Positions 1 to 8,375 of a DNA stretch of 64,000 nucleotides are shown piece by piece. Within the stretch, counting starts at the first letter, position 1; every line of letters starts with the position of its first letter. This stretch comes from Gordonia namibiensis NBRC 108229 (GTDB lineage Bacteria > Actinomycetota > Actinomycetes > Mycobacteriales > Mycobacteriaceae): positions 62,001-126,000 of the forward strand of contig NZ_BAHE01000022.1 in the NCBI RefSeq assembly GCF_000298235.1. Reading direction: 5' to 3'. Both the position numbers and the translations under genes were made by a program. Below the pieces are notes generated by a model. It did not search any database and had not been told where the DNA came from. It worked only from the letters and a program-made list of their open reading frames with translations.

Positions 1-429
1 ATCCTGGCGGATCGTCGACGCCGCGGTGTGCGCGTTGCGCGGCGGGCATTGAAGCTCGGCGATCCCCTGGCCGAGACCGTGGCCGAATCCTGGAGTCGCG
101 CACAGATGATCGAAGCGGGTCTGCCGATACCGCGACTCCAGCACGAGTTCCGCGGACGCCGCGGCACCTACTATTCCGACTTCGACTGGGACGAGCGGCT
201 CATCGGCGAGTTCGACGGAATGGTCAAGTACGGGCGTCTGCGCAAACCGGGGACCACCATCGAAGACTGTGTGATGCAGGAGAAGCGCCGTGAGGATGAC
301 CTGCGCGCTCTCGGCGCCATCGTCGTCAGATGGACGTGGACGGATCTCGAGAAGGGCGCCGTCGTGGGGCTGTTGCGACCCTGGCTCGAGAAGCTGAATC
401 TGGTGCCGTCGAGGCCCATTCCCGCGTGA
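1..429 (+). CDS. 3' part of an endonuclease-fold (DUF559-like) protein, 5' end outside window
   Basis: The reading frame is open from base 1 to a TGA at 427-429, so only the C-terminal 142 residues are visible; the GTG at 28 is an internal codon and not a convincing start. The visible part contains a YYSDFDW segment, then GEFDGMVKYGR, then EKRREDDLRALGA and RWTW. This order of acidic residues and a lysine is the pattern of the small PD-(D/E)XK-like domains (DUF559 / AbiEi-associated) common as orphan genes in Gordonia and Mycobacterium. In that family the domain is the C-terminus of a roughly 300-residue protein whose N-terminus is often a winged-helix AbiEi-like domain; that half is not in view. 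Role unknown. The family assignment is from motif recall, not an alignment. Confidence 0.6.
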   Translation: MLADRRRRGVRVARRALKLGDPLAETVAESWSRAQMIEAGLPIPRLQHEFRGRRGTYYSDFDWDERLIGEFDGMVKYGRLRKPGTTIEDCVMQEKRREDDLRALGAIVVRWTWTDLEKGAVVGLLRPWLEKLNLVPSRPIPA

Positions 430-453
430 CGGTTTCTCTGTGGCGGGACCGAT

Positions 454-508
454 TCCTTCGCGCTTATCGGCTGGCACCCGCGGGAGGGAATCGGATAAGC
501 GCGAAGGA
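454..508. repeat. 15-bp inverted repeat between the nuclease-like gene and hbhA
   Basis: TCCTTCGCGCTTATC (454-468) is perfectly repeated in inverted orientation at 494-508, separated by 25 bases. It lies 25 bases after the stop of the first gene and before the hbhA terminator, so it could be that gene's own terminator or a dispersed intergenic element. No T-run follows. Confidence 0.55.
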
Positions 509-528
509 GCCACCTGAGCAAGAACACA

Positions 529-560
529 ACGACGCCCCCGCCGGGTAGCGGGGGCGTCGT
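529..560 (-). terminator. Intrinsic terminator of hbhA
   Basis: Perfect 12-bp stem (529-540 with 549-560, core GACGCCCCCG / CGGGGGCGTC) with an 8-base loop. It lies 19 bases past the hbhA stop, and on the minus strand it is followed by a U-rich stretch (TTGTGTTCTT). It may also serve the convergent upstream gene. Confidence 0.8.
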
Positions 561-578
561 ATCGACTTGCGCGAGTGC

Positions 579-1340
579 TTACTTCGCGGTGGTCGCCTTC
601 TTGGCCGGAGCCTTCTTGGCGGGCGACTTCTTGGCCGGAGCCTTCTTCACGGCGGGAACCGGCTCGTCCTTGGCCTCGGCGACCTTCTTGGCCGGCGATG
701 CCTCGGCGGTGCGGGTCTTGGCCTCGACAGTGCCTGCGGCGCCGTCGATCTCCTTGGCCGCGTCGTCGGCCTGCTCCTTGATGTCGCCGCCGATCTCCTC
801 GATGGCAACGGCGACGTCCTCGACCTCTTCGCTCACGCGACCGGCCAGCTTGGCGGCGCGCTCACCGACGAGGCGGGTCTGCGAGGACACGACACCGAGT
901 GCGTCTTCGGTCAGGTCGACAGCGTCGTTGTAGACCTTCTCCACCCGGGTCAGGTTCTCCTGGACGACCGGCTTCTTGCGCAGGCGCTCGAGGGTGGCCT
1001 CGCCACGCTCGGCGAGCGTGTTGTAGAAGTCGGTGGCCTTCTCGACATACGGGTCGGCGAGCTTCTTGAGCTCGTCGGCGGTGAGCTTGCCGCGGAGTTC
1101 GTCGATCTCGGACGGAACTTCCTCGGAGAGCGTCTCGATGCGGGTCTTGGCCGTCTCGGGCAGCTCGGTGATGAGGGCCTTGGTCTCGGTGTAGCGAGCC
1201 TCGAGACGCGTCTGAGCGGTCTCGGCGGCGGCCTCGGTGCGCTCACGGAGCTCGGTGAGCTTCTCGGTGACCTGCGCGAAGGCGTAGTCGCCGGCGCCGA
1301 CTGCGGCGTAGAGCGGGGCGTAATTACGGGTGGTGGTCAC
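579..1340 (-). CDS. hbhA: Heparin-binding hemagglutinin HbhA-like protein
   Basis: 253 residues from a GTG at 1340, preceded by AAGGAGTCACCA (SD GGAG). The longer frame upstream has no comparable site. The N-terminal sequence TTTRNYAPLYAAVGAGDYA matches the HbhA family start. Residues about 20-180 are charged and alanine-rich with heptad character (coiled coil). The last 30 residues are lysine/alanine/proline repeats (KKAPAKK, KKSPAKK), the part of mycobacterial HbhA that binds heparan sulfate. In mycobacteria HbhA is a surface adhesin that is methylated on these lysines and is also linked to lipid inclusions; in an environmental actinomycete the lipid/envelope role is more likely than adhesion. 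It stands alone as a transcription unit with its own terminator and a roughly 245-base upstream gap. Confidence 0.9.
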   Translation of the reverse strand: MTTTRNYAPLYAAVGAGDYAFAQVTEKLTELRERTEAAAETAQTRLEARYTETKALITELPETAKTRIETLSEEVPSEIDELRGKLTADELKKLADPYVEKATDFYNTLAERGEATLERLRKKPVVQENLTRVEKVYNDAVDLTEDALGVVSSQTRLVGERAAKLAGRVSEEVEDVAVAIEEIGGDIKEQADDAAKEIDGAAGTVEAKTRTAEASPAKKVAEAKDEPVPAVKKAPAKKSPAKKAPAKKATTAK

Positions 1341-1530
1341 TGGTGACTCCTTCTGTTGGCACCAATCGCGCTGCAGCACATGCGGTCTCGCTGATCTCGG
1401 CATCATCGCCGGGCGCATGTCGGTTTGTCGTCGGTTCGACGCGATGTCGCAAGCCGCCATGATCTTCCAGCTCGTCACCGCGCGAGATTAGGGAACCGCG
1501 GCGCCATCGGTATTGGTGTTTCCGTAGTCC

Positions 1531-1563
1531 AGTATCCACGCCGTGCTAGCAAATGCAAGCATT
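1531..1563 (-). promoter_or_regulatory. Possible hbhA promoter region with short palindromes
   Basis: On the minus strand TTGCAT (1558-1553) and GATACT (1536-1531) are 16 bases apart, a plausible -35/-10 pair. The -35 overlaps an inverted repeat AATGCAAGCATT (1552-1563), and TGCTAGCA, an 8-base palindrome, lies just downstream (1544-1551). A start here would give a leader of about 185 bases before the hbhA GTG. The call is speculative. The rest of 1341-1585 shows no gene. Confidence 0.3.
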
Positions 1564-1585
1564 CTGCTAACACCTGTGGCCCAGC

Positions 1586-2503
1586 TCACCTCTTGCCGGC
1601 GAGAACTCGCTCGTACTCGTAGAAGCCGCGCCCGGCCTTCTTGCCGAGGCGACCCGACGTGACCATCTGCACCAGCAACGGGGGCGGCGCGTAGAGCGGC
1701 TCGTCGAACTCCTCGACCATCTTGTCGGCGATGGCCTTGACGGTGTCCAGTCCCACCAGGTCGGCGAGTTTCAGCGGCCCCATCGGATGGGCGCAACCGA
1801 GCATCATGGCCTTGTCGATGTCCTCGACCGTCGAGAAACCGCTCTCCACCATGCGGATCGCGGAGAGCAGATAGGGGACGAGCAGGGCGTTGACGACGAA
1901 ACCCGAGCGGTCGGCGGAACGGATCACCTGTTTGCCCAGAACGTCATGCGCGAACGTCTCTGCCCGAGCGGTCACCTCGGGAGCGGTCACCGGGGTGGTG
2001 ACGAGCTCGACCAGAGGGAGCACGGGTACGGGATTGAAGAAGTGGAGACCGATCACGCGGCCGGCGTTCTGAGTCGCCACGGCCAGCTTCATGATCGCGA
2101 TGGAGGAGGTGTTCGACGCGAGGACGGCGTGCGGATCGTCGACGATCTTGTCGAGGTCGGCGAAGATCGCGGTCTTGACGGCCTCGTCCTCGACGACGGC
2201 CTCACAGACGAGCTGCCGGTCGGCGAAGTCGTTGAGATCGGAGGTGAACGAGAGGCGGTCGGCCGCCTGATCGCGTTCGCGCTCGGTGAGTTTGCCACTC
2301 GACACGCCGCGGTCGAGTGAACTGAGGATGCGGGTGCGTCCCGCCGACAGAAGATCCCTGGTCGATTCGTAGACCAGGACGTCGGCCTGGGCCCGGGCGC
2401 ACACCTCGGCGATCCCGGCACCCATCTGTCCGGCTCCCACGACGCCGACTCGGCAGGTCTTCTCGGCGGTCCGATGGACCTCCGGGGTTCGGCTCGTTGG
2501 CAT
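1586..2503 (-). CDS. fadB2: 3-hydroxybutyryl-CoA dehydrogenase (FadB2 type)
   Basis: 305 residues from the ATG at 2503, which has AGGAG seven bases upstream; the frame extends to 2584 without a better site. The N-terminal Rossmann motif GVVGAGQMGAG (residues about 20-30) binds NAD(P). The segment ASNTSSIAI and the later GLHFFNPVPVLPLVE are diagnostic of the 3-hydroxyacyl-CoA dehydrogenase family, followed by the C-terminal helical dimerisation domain with HPMGPLKLADLVGLD. It interconverts 3-hydroxybutyryl-CoA and acetoacetyl-CoA. The usual length is about 285 residues; the extra 15-20 are N-terminal. It lies downstream of isocitrate lyase on the same strand (140-base gap with a hairpin), the icl-fadB2 order of mycobacteria, fitting acetate and short-chain fatty acid metabolism. 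Confidence 0.9.
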   Translation of the reverse strand: MPTSRTPEVHRTAEKTCRVGVVGAGQMGAGIAEVCARAQADVLVYESTRDLLSAGRTRILSSLDRGVSSGKLTERERDQAADRLSFTSDLNDFADRQLVCEAVVEDEAVKTAIFADLDKIVDDPHAVLASNTSSIAIMKLAVATQNAGRVIGLHFFNPVPVLPLVELVTTPVTAPEVTARAETFAHDVLGKQVIRSADRSGFVVNALLVPYLLSAIRMVESGFSTVEDIDKAMMLGCAHPMGPLKLADLVGLDTVKAIADKMVEEFDEPLYAPPPLLVQMVTSGRLGKKAGRGFYEYERVLAGKR

Positions 2504-2552
2504 GGTCGGCTCCTGAAAACGCGCGGCACCGGAAAGGTGTGGGTATGACGAG

Positions 2553-2590
2553 CCCGGGGTGAGCGGGTCGGGAGACCTGCTCACCCCGGG
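2553..2590 (-). terminator. Hairpin between isocitrate lyase and fadB2
   Basis: Perfect 12-bp stem CCCGGGGTGAGC (2553-2564) / GCTCACCCCGGG (2579-2590), 14-base loop, 53 bases after the isocitrate lyase stop. There is no clear T-run, so it may attenuate rather than fully terminate. Confidence 0.55.
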
Positions 2591-2643
2591 TCATCTGTCA
2601 GCCACTGATCGAAGTCACACCGTGGTGCGACCGATGTCGGTTC

Positions 2644-3939
2644 CTAGTGGAACTGGCCCTCTTCGGTCGAGCCCTTGAGAGCTGCGGTCGAGGTGTTCGG
2701 GTCGACGGTGGTGGCGATGCTGTCGAAGTAGCCGGCGCCGACCTCACGCTGGTGCTTGACGGCGGTGAAGCCACGCTCGTCGGCTGCCTTGAACTCGCGG
2801 TTCTGTAGGTCGACGAAGGCGGTCATCTGCTCGCGGGCGTAACCGTAGGCAAGGTCGAACATGCCGTAGTTGAGCGAGTGGAAGCCGGCCAGGGTGATGA
2901 ACTGGAAGGTGAAGCCCATGGCGCCCAGCTCGTTCTGGAACTTGGCGATGGTGCTGTCGTCGAGGTGCTTGCTCCAGTTGAACGACGGGCTGCAGTTGTA
3001 GGACAGCAGCTGGTCCGGGAACTCGGCCTTGACCGACTCGGCGAACTTGCGAGCCAGCTCGAGATCCGGGGTACCGGTCTCCATCCAGATCATGTCGGCG
3101 TAGGGAGCGTAGGACTTCGCACGCTCGATGCACGGCTCGATGCCGTTCTTCACGTGGTAGTAGCCCTCTGCGGTGCGCTCACCGGTGATGAACTGCTTGT
3201 CGCGGTCGTCCACATCGGAGGTGATGAGGGTCGCGGCCTCGGCGTCGGTACGCGCGATGACGACGGTGGGGACACCGGCGACGTCGGCGGCCAGGCGAGC
3301 CGAGTTCAGGGTGCGGATGTGCTGCTGGGTCGGGATCAGCACCTTGCCACCGAGGTGGCCACACTTCTTCTCCGAGGCGAGCTGATCCTCCCAGTGGGTA
3401 CCGGCGGCACCAGCGGCGATCATGGCCTTCTGCAGCTCGTAGACGTTGAGGGCGCCACCGAAGCCGGCCTCACCGTCGGCGACGATCGGGACGAGCCAGT
3501 TGTCGACCGAGTCGTCACCCTCGACGCGGGCGATCTCGTCGGCGCGGAGCAGCGCGTTGTTGATACGACGAACGACGTTCGGAACCGAGTTCGCCGGGTA
3601 CAGCGACTGGTCGGGGTAGGTGTGGCCGGACAGGTTGGCGTCACCGGCGACCTGCCAACCCGACAGGTACACGGCCTTCAGGCCGGCGCGGACCTGCTGC
3701 ACGGCCTGGTTACCGGTGAGGGCGCCCAGAGCGTTGATGTAGGAGCCGTCACCCTTGGTCACGCCCTCCCACAGGATCTCGGCGCCACGGCGGGCGAGGG
3801 TGTGCTCCTCGACGACCGAACCCTGGAGCTGAGCTACCTGCTCGGCGGTGTAGTCGCGCTTGATGCCCTTCCAGCGGGGGTTGGTGTCCCAGTCCTGCTG
3901 GATTTCCGCGGCGGTGCGGGGCTTTCCGACGTTGCTCAT
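2644..3939 (-). CDS. aceA: Isocitrate lyase
   Basis: 431 residues starting [10 protein letters not shown]; mycobacterial Icl1 is 428. The frame extends 32 codons further upstream, but that stretch lacks family similarity. The active-site signature KKCGH is at residues 191-195 with catalytic Cys193. Substrate- and Mg-binding segments such as [11 protein letters not shown] and the C-terminal [10 protein letters not shown] are present. It splits isocitrate to glyoxylate and succinate, the first step of the glyoxylate shunt, needed for growth on acetate and fatty acids. No malate synthase gene is in the window. The upstream region carries three RamB-like sites and the ramB gene lies 1.3 kb away, as expected if RamB represses this gene. 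Confidence 0.97.
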   Translation of the reverse strand: MSNVGKPRTAAEIQQDWDTNPRWKGIKRDYTAEQVAQLQGSVVEEHTLARRGAEILWEGVTKGDGSYINALGALTGNQAVQQVRAGLKAVYLSGWQVAGDANLSGHTYPDQSLYPANSVPNVVRRINNALLRADEIARVEGDDSVDNWLVPIVADGEAGFGGALNVYELQKAMIAAGAAGTHWEDQLASEKKCGHLGGKVLIPTQQHIRTLNSARLAADVAGVPTVVIARTDAEAATLITSDVDDRDKQFITGERTAEGYYHVKNGIEPCIERAKSYAPYADMIWMETGTPDLELARKFAESVKAEFPDQLLSYNCSPSFNWSKHLDDSTIAKFQNELGAMGFTFQFITLAGFHSLNYGMFDLAYGYAREQMTAFVDLQNREFKAADERGFTAVKHQREVGAGYFDSIATTVDPNTSTAALKGSTEEGQFH

Positions 3940-4086
3940 TGGCTGCTTCGCTTTCGTTGTCCTGCTCGTCTCGACCGGGTCGGATCGGGACGACCGGCCC
4001 GGCGCGCCGCCGAGGCCTGGAGTGCTGACAGACATCCGACTCGTTCCCGAGAGCGTCGTACTCGCGTGTCCGGCATCGGTGTCGGC

Positions 4087-4099
4087 CGAACTTTGCGAA
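4087..4099 (+). promoter_or_regulatory. RamB-like binding site 1
   Basis: CGAACTTTGCGAA matches the 13-base C. glutamicum RamB motif (AA/GAACTTTGCAAA, recalled) at most positions. It is about 150 bases upstream of the isocitrate lyase start. Confidence 0.45.
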
Positions 4100-4202
4100 C
4101 CCTTGGGCTTTCGTCTGTGGTGCCTGAAGCAAGAGTGCCACAGGACAAACCTGCAGGTCCAACCCTCGACGACTGTAAATCCGGGCTATTTTTTGACGAC
4201 GC

Positions 4203-4219
4203 TTTGCAAAGTTTGCAAA
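4203..4219 (-). promoter_or_regulatory. Tandem RamB-like binding sites 2 and 3
   Basis: TTTGCAAAGTTTGCAAA contains two copies of the palindrome TTTGCAAA, nine bases apart. Read on the minus strand it gives AAACTTTGCAAA, the core of the RamB motif. It lies about 265 bases upstream of the isocitrate lyase start. The RamB-type regulator encoded at 5248 is the obvious candidate to bind here. Confidence 0.6.
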
Positions 4220-4410
4220 TCTTCACGTGTGAAGACTGGGGTCGTTCATCGTAAAAAGTACGCGCGTACTGGGATTTCCTACTGCCGAGTACAGCACACT
4301 TCTGCGCAGCGGCGCGCGAATTTCCGGGTACCTCGCCTGGCGGAGACGGAGCACATAGTGACGACACTCACACCGAGTAGGCGGTCGGTCGGGTCCGCTC
4401 GAGTACCGGA

Positions 4411-5187
4411 TCAGGGAGCGGTGACCCGACCGACGGCCGCGTCGAAGAGTTCCGCGAAGGCCGCGGAGTCGACCGGTTCGGTCGGTTCGGGAGGTGGATC
4501 AGCGGCCGGGGTCGCAGCTCCCGACACCGTCAACTGGACGGTGACCGGACCGGACGACGGACGGTCCACGGCGGCGTATCCGGCGAAGCCGATCTGGCGT
4601 CGCACACCACCGTCGGGCAGCGTCGTGGTGACCTCGGACCGCGTCAGCAGCATCTGCTCGCCGGCCCCGGGGCCGCCGTCGACCTCCGGTGGCGGGATCT
4701 CGGTGTACTCGGTGACCACACGACTGCCGGCGAGGTTGCCGGTGGTGATCTCGGTGGTGGTGCGCGCACAGCGCCCAGTGGTGGCGAGTCGGTCGGCGTC
4801 GATGTCGCGTCGCGCCTTGGTGACCAGTTCGACGAGCACCCCGCTGCCACCTCGAGCGGCGAGCACCGCTGAGTTGTCCGCGGTCAGCTCCCCGTTGAGG
4901 TCCGCGTCGGCCGTGGGGGCGCAGTACTCGGGGGCGACGCGGGTGGTGCGCGCGGCGTCGATGCCGGCGCGGTTCCCCGCGACCAGGTCGTCGATGGAGA
5001 GCGTCTCGGCGGTGAATCCCGGAGGCAGGTCGGATGCCGGGAGCAACAGGTCGGCCGGGGTGCGCGGGGCAGGCGCCTCGGCGGACCCGGTCGAGCACCC
5101 GGTGACCGCGATCATCCCGGTCACCAGCGCGAACGCCCCGACCGTCACCCGCATCGGGGTGCGGAGTCGGCCGTCGGGTGAGCGCAC
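4411..5187 (-). CDS. Putative secreted lipoprotein, function unknown
   Basis: 258 residues from the GTG at 5187; an ATG at 5154 would give 247. Neither has a clear SD. A basic N-terminus is followed by a hydrophobic stretch ending in the lipobox VTGC, so the protein should be lipidated and exported. The mature part begins with a proline/threonine linker and LLLPASDLPPGF, a phrase seen in several mycobacterial lipoproteins of the sensor/DUF5642 type. It then has a Cys-containing globular domain and a Pro/Glu-rich linker near the C-terminus. It sits back-to-back with ramB (60 bases), so the two may share a control region. I do not recognise a function. Confidence 0.7.
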   Translation of the reverse strand: MRSPDGRLRTPMRVTVGAFALVTGMIAVTGCSTGSAEAPAPRTPADLLLPASDLPPGFTAETLSIDDLVAGNRAGIDAARTTRVAPEYCAPTADADLNGELTADNSAVLAARGGSGVLVELVTKARRDIDADRLATTGRCARTTTEITTGNLAGSRVVTEYTEIPPPEVDGGPGAGEQMLLTRSEVTTTLPDGGVRRQIGFAGYAAVDRPSSGPVTVQLTVSGAATPAADPPPEPTEPVDSAAFAELFDAAVGRVTAP

Positions 5188-5247
5188 GCGGTCACCGTAC
5201 CCTGTAGAGGATCATCGATCCGGCATCACCTGTTCTGGAGGTGGCAA

Positions 5248-6678
5248 GTGAGCAGGACCTACGTCGGATCCCGGCTGCGCCAGTTGCGCTCCGAACGCGG
5301 ACTGTCGCAGGTGGCCCTTGCACAGACGCTGTCGATCTCCGCGTCGTACCTCAACCAGATCGAGCACGACGCCCGACCGCTGACACCCTCGGTGTTGCGC
5401 AAGATCACCGAGGCGTTCGGCGTCGACGCCGGGTTCTTCGACTCCCAGGACGATCTCCGACTCGTCGCCGAACTGCGTGAGGTGCTGCTCGACGACGACA
5501 TCGAGGCCGCGCCGGGCGCGCACGACGCCTCGCAGATCAGCACGATGGTCGCGGCACATCCGGAGATCGCGCAGGCGATGGTCAACCTGCACCGGCGCTA
5601 CCGGATCGCGACCGATCAGCTCGCCGCGGCCACCGACGAACGCGGCGACCGCAGCATGCGCGGCACGATCAGCGCGCCGCACGAAGAAGTGCGCGACTAC
5701 TTCTACCAGCGCCGCAACTACATCCATGAGCTCGACATCGCCGCCGAGGAGATGACGAACCGGATGCGTATGCACTCGGCGGACATCCGCCGCGAGATCA
5801 TGAACCGCATCGAGAACGTGCACGGCATCAGCATCGTGCGTCGCGTCGACCTCGGCGACTACACCCTCCACCGCCTGAACGCCGAGGAGCGCAGGCTCGA
5901 GTTCTCCGCCGCGCTCTCCGCCGGACAGCGGACCTTCAAGCTCGCCAGCGAGCTCTGCTACCTCGAGTACCACGACCTGCTCGACGAACTCGTCGACCAG
6001 GGCAACTTCACCAGCGAGGACGCCCGGTCGCTGGCGCTGCTCGGACTGGCGAACTACTTCGCGGCGGCGGTCGTCCTCCCGTACAGCCAGTTCCACGGCG
6101 CCGCTGAGGATTTCCGCTACGACATCGAGCGACTGTCTGCGTTCTACGCGGTGTCCTACGAGACGATCTGCCACCGGCTCTCGACACTGCAGCGCCCCAA
6201 CCTGCGGGGCATCCCCTGGTCGTTCGTTCGCGTCGACCGCGCCGGGAACATGTCGAAACGCCAGTCCGCCACCGGTTTCCACTTCTCCTCCAGCGGCGGC
6301 ACCTGCCCGCTGTGGAACGTCTACGAGACGTTCGCCTCGCCGGGCAAGATCCTCACCCAAATCGCCGAGATGCCCGACGGCCGCAACTACTTCTGGGTCG
6401 CGCGGACCGTCGAACGACGTGCGGCGCGCTACGGGCAACCCGGCAAGACCTTCGCCATCGGCATGGGATGCGAGCTCCGCCATGCCGGCCGGGTGATCTA
6501 CTCCGACGGCCTCGAGATCGGCCCGCAGGCGCACGTGACCCCGATCGGTGCGGGTTGCCGGGTCTGCGAGCGCACCAACTGCGCACAGCGTGCGTTCCCG
6601 GCACTGGGCGCGACCCTGCGCGTCAACGAGCACTCCTCCACGGTGTCGCCGTACATGGCGATCACCGAGAATCGTTGA
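5248..6678 (+). CDS. ramB: RamB-type transcriptional regulator of acetate metabolism
   Basis: 476 residues from a GTG with SD GGAGG; M. tuberculosis RamB is similar in length. The N-terminal XRE helix-turn-helix spans residues about 8-62 (LSQVALAQTLSISASYLNQIE). A central IrrE/ImmA-like region follows, and the C-terminal short-chain fatty-acyl regulator domain contains Cys437, Cys440 and Cys445 (CRVCERTNC). RamB proteins repress acetate and glyoxylate-shunt genes, including isocitrate lyase, in C. glutamicum and mycobacteria. The RamB-like sites upstream of aceA make the same role likely here. It is transcribed divergently from the lipoprotein gene. Confidence 0.92.
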   Translation: MSRTYVGSRLRQLRSERGLSQVALAQTLSISASYLNQIEHDARPLTPSVLRKITEAFGVDAGFFDSQDDLRLVAELREVLLDDDIEAAPGAHDASQISTMVAAHPEIAQAMVNLHRRYRIATDQLAAATDERGDRSMRGTISAPHEEVRDYFYQRRNYIHELDIAAEEMTNRMRMHSADIRREIMNRIENVHGISIVRRVDLGDYTLHRLNAEERRLEFSAALSAGQRTFKLASELCYLEYHDLLDELVDQGNFTSEDARSLALLGLANYFAAAVVLPYSQFHGAAEDFRYDIERLSAFYAVSYETICHRLSTLQRPNLRGIPWSFVRVDRAGNMSKRQSATGFHFSSSGGTCPLWNVYETFASPGKILTQIAEMPDGRNYFWVARTVERRAARYGQPGKTFAIGMGCELRHAGRVIYSDGLEIGPQAHVTPIGAGCRVCERTNCAQRAFPALGATLRVNEHSSTVSPYMAITENR

Positions 6679-6681
6679 TGC

Positions 6682-8094
6682 TCAGCGACACTCGTTCGGG
6701 GCAGGGATTCCCTGGAGTCGACGGTCGAGCCAGGTCGCCACGTCACCGAACGAGGTGAACACCGCGGTGATGTGCTCGGCCGGGTACTCCCGGTAGATCG
6801 CGGTCGCACCGAGCTTGCACTGTTCGGCGAACAGGGCCCGCGCCTGGGATGCGGGAATCCACCATTCGTAGGTCCCGTGGTAGATCAGCAGCGGCATCGT
6901 CGCCTTCATCCCCGACATCGAGGTGACGTCGAAGATGTGTTCGGCGACCGGCGAATGGAACGGGTCCGGGTCAGCCGAGAGCAATTGCGTGGGCACGTGG
7001 GAGACGCCGAGTATGCCCATGTCACCCGTGCACAGATCGCGCAGGGGCGACGTCGCGAGCCAACGGGCGGCATGGTTGGACATCTCCAGGATCTCGGGAC
7101 GCTCCCGGGCCACACCCAGCATCGCGGAGTGGTAGACCCCGGAGGCCAGGTTGGCGTTCATCGCGCCGGCCAGGGCCCGATAGTCCGCCGGCACTCCACC
7201 GATGGCCGCGCCGACGAACCGCCCGGCCTGATCGGGTGCATACGACGAGGCGAGTCTCGACGCCGCGTTGGTCGCGATGGCGCCACCGGAGTATCCGTTC
7301 ATGACGATCGGTCCCCGGCCGAACTCCTTCGGGTCCAGTTTCGCGGACGCCCGGACGGAATCGAGGACGACATGGGCGCCCACATACGGTTCGGCGTAGG
7401 CCATTCGGGCGCCGGTGTGGTCGGGCACGATCACCGCGTATCCGCGGTCGAGCGCCAGCTGCGTCAACGGCGGGAACAGGTCGGTGCTGTTGGTGTCGTC
7501 GTTGTAGCCGTGGGAGAACGTGTAGCCCGGCGTGCAGGTGGTTCCCAGTGCGACGATCGGTGTGTTGTTGATGACGACCGGCCGCGGTCCCGGGCCCGTC
7601 CACTGCTTGCGCGGGACGAACAGGGTCGCGGTGCCGAACAGCGGTCCGCCGGTGGCATCGGTGGTGCGGAACTTGACCTGCCTCGCCGAACGCAGGGGCA
7701 CCGTGACGAGGAAGCCGGCCACCGGCGTCACGTCCCGGGTCGCGATCAGGTCGCCGGGCTTGCGTCCGGCGAGGTCGGCGGGCCAGTGATCGAAGAACCG
7801 GTCACCCACCGGCGACGGCATGACGGCCTCACGCAGTTCCTGGAGCTCGCGAGAACCACCCTCGATCCTCGACCTCTGCGGGATGCGCTCGAGCTTCTTG
7901 ACCGGGGGCGGCGGCACGACCGCATCGATCTCGCCCGGGATGTTCGGCGGGATGGCGGTCAGGTTCGGGGGCTCGGCACTTGCCACGGGGTTCGACCCGA
8001 TCCCCCCGAGACCGGAGACCAGCACGGCCGCGGCGACGCCGACGACCACCGTCGCGCGCAGCGTCAGGGGTCGCCACCTGCCCATCGAATGCAT
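6682..8094 (-). CDS. Secreted lipase of the LIP family (paralogue 1)
   Basis: 470 residues from the ATG at 8094 (MHSMGRW), chosen because CAGGAG stands eight bases upstream; ATGs at 8085 and 8112 are alternatives. A signal peptide runs to about NPVASAEPP. Residues further on carry the alpha/beta-hydrolase nucleophile elbow GYSGGAIA (Ser about 269) and the C-terminal YHGTYEWWIP and PAEHIT segments expected to supply the acidic residue and His. This is the secretory lipase family (PF03583) found as triacylglycerol or ester hydrolases in mycolata. It is divergent from a close paralogue at 8376. The conserved C-terminal PNEC is shared by both. Confidence 0.85.
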   Translation of the reverse strand: MHSMGRWRPLTLRATVVVGVAAAVLVSGLGGIGSNPVASAEPPNLTAIPPNIPGEIDAVVPPPPVKKLERIPQRSRIEGGSRELQELREAVMPSPVGDRFFDHWPADLAGRKPGDLIATRDVTPVAGFLVTVPLRSARQVKFRTTDATGGPLFGTATLFVPRKQWTGPGPRPVVINNTPIVALGTTCTPGYTFSHGYNDDTNSTDLFPPLTQLALDRGYAVIVPDHTGARMAYAEPYVGAHVVLDSVRASAKLDPKEFGRGPIVMNGYSGGAIATNAASRLASSYAPDQAGRFVGAAIGGVPADYRALAGAMNANLASGVYHSAMLGVARERPEILEMSNHAARWLATSPLRDLCTGDMGILGVSHVPTQLLSADPDPFHSPVAEHIFDVTSMSGMKATMPLLIYHGTYEWWIPASQARALFAEQCKLGATAIYREYPAEHITAVFTSFGDVATWLDRRLQGIPAPNECR

Positions 8095-8375
8095 CGCCAA
8101 CACTCCTGTCATGCGGGCGATTCCGGGTGAGCTCACCCCCAGTGGTCAGCCCGACTCGCTCCTCCGGTCCGGATTCCGTCATGCTAAACGGCCTCACGGG
8201 CATCGGCAGGACACACCCCGATCATCGCCGGAGAATCCATCGTCCGGCCCAATTCGGATCACGGTTCGATCTCGAAGAAACGACCATCGGGGCGCCGGAC
8301 ATCGACACCTGGTCGCTTGTCCTAGTGTCGACCGCAGTGAGGCGACGAGGCACTCACACGCTGCGGAGGCACCCG

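Larger units (their letters stand above)
3940..4410. promoter_or_regulatory. Long regulatory region upstream of isocitrate lyase
   Basis: 471 bases without a credible gene; the long open frames crossing it are antisense shadows. It contains three RamB-like motifs, a 7-bp-arm inverted repeat (TCTTCAC GT GTGAAGA, 4220-4235) and a perfect 14-bp palindrome AGTACGCGCGTACT (4257-4270). It is locally AT-richer than its flanks, especially 4180-4270. The promoter of isocitrate lyase is expected here, but I cannot choose one -10/-35 pair with confidence. Confidence 0.6.

Noticed and set aside
590..680. Repetitive DNA at the 3' end of hbhA
   Set aside because: It encodes the lysine/alanine/proline repeats of the heparin-binding tail and needs no separate repeat element.
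2878..5251. Long plus-strand frames through isocitrate lyase, the lipoprotein and the intergenic region
   Set aside because: They run opposite to genes with clear family motifs and have no SD or recognisable domain.
5212..6633. A 473-codon minus-strand frame across ramB
   Set aside because: Antisense shadow; ramB on the plus strand has an SD, an HTH and a cysteine motif.
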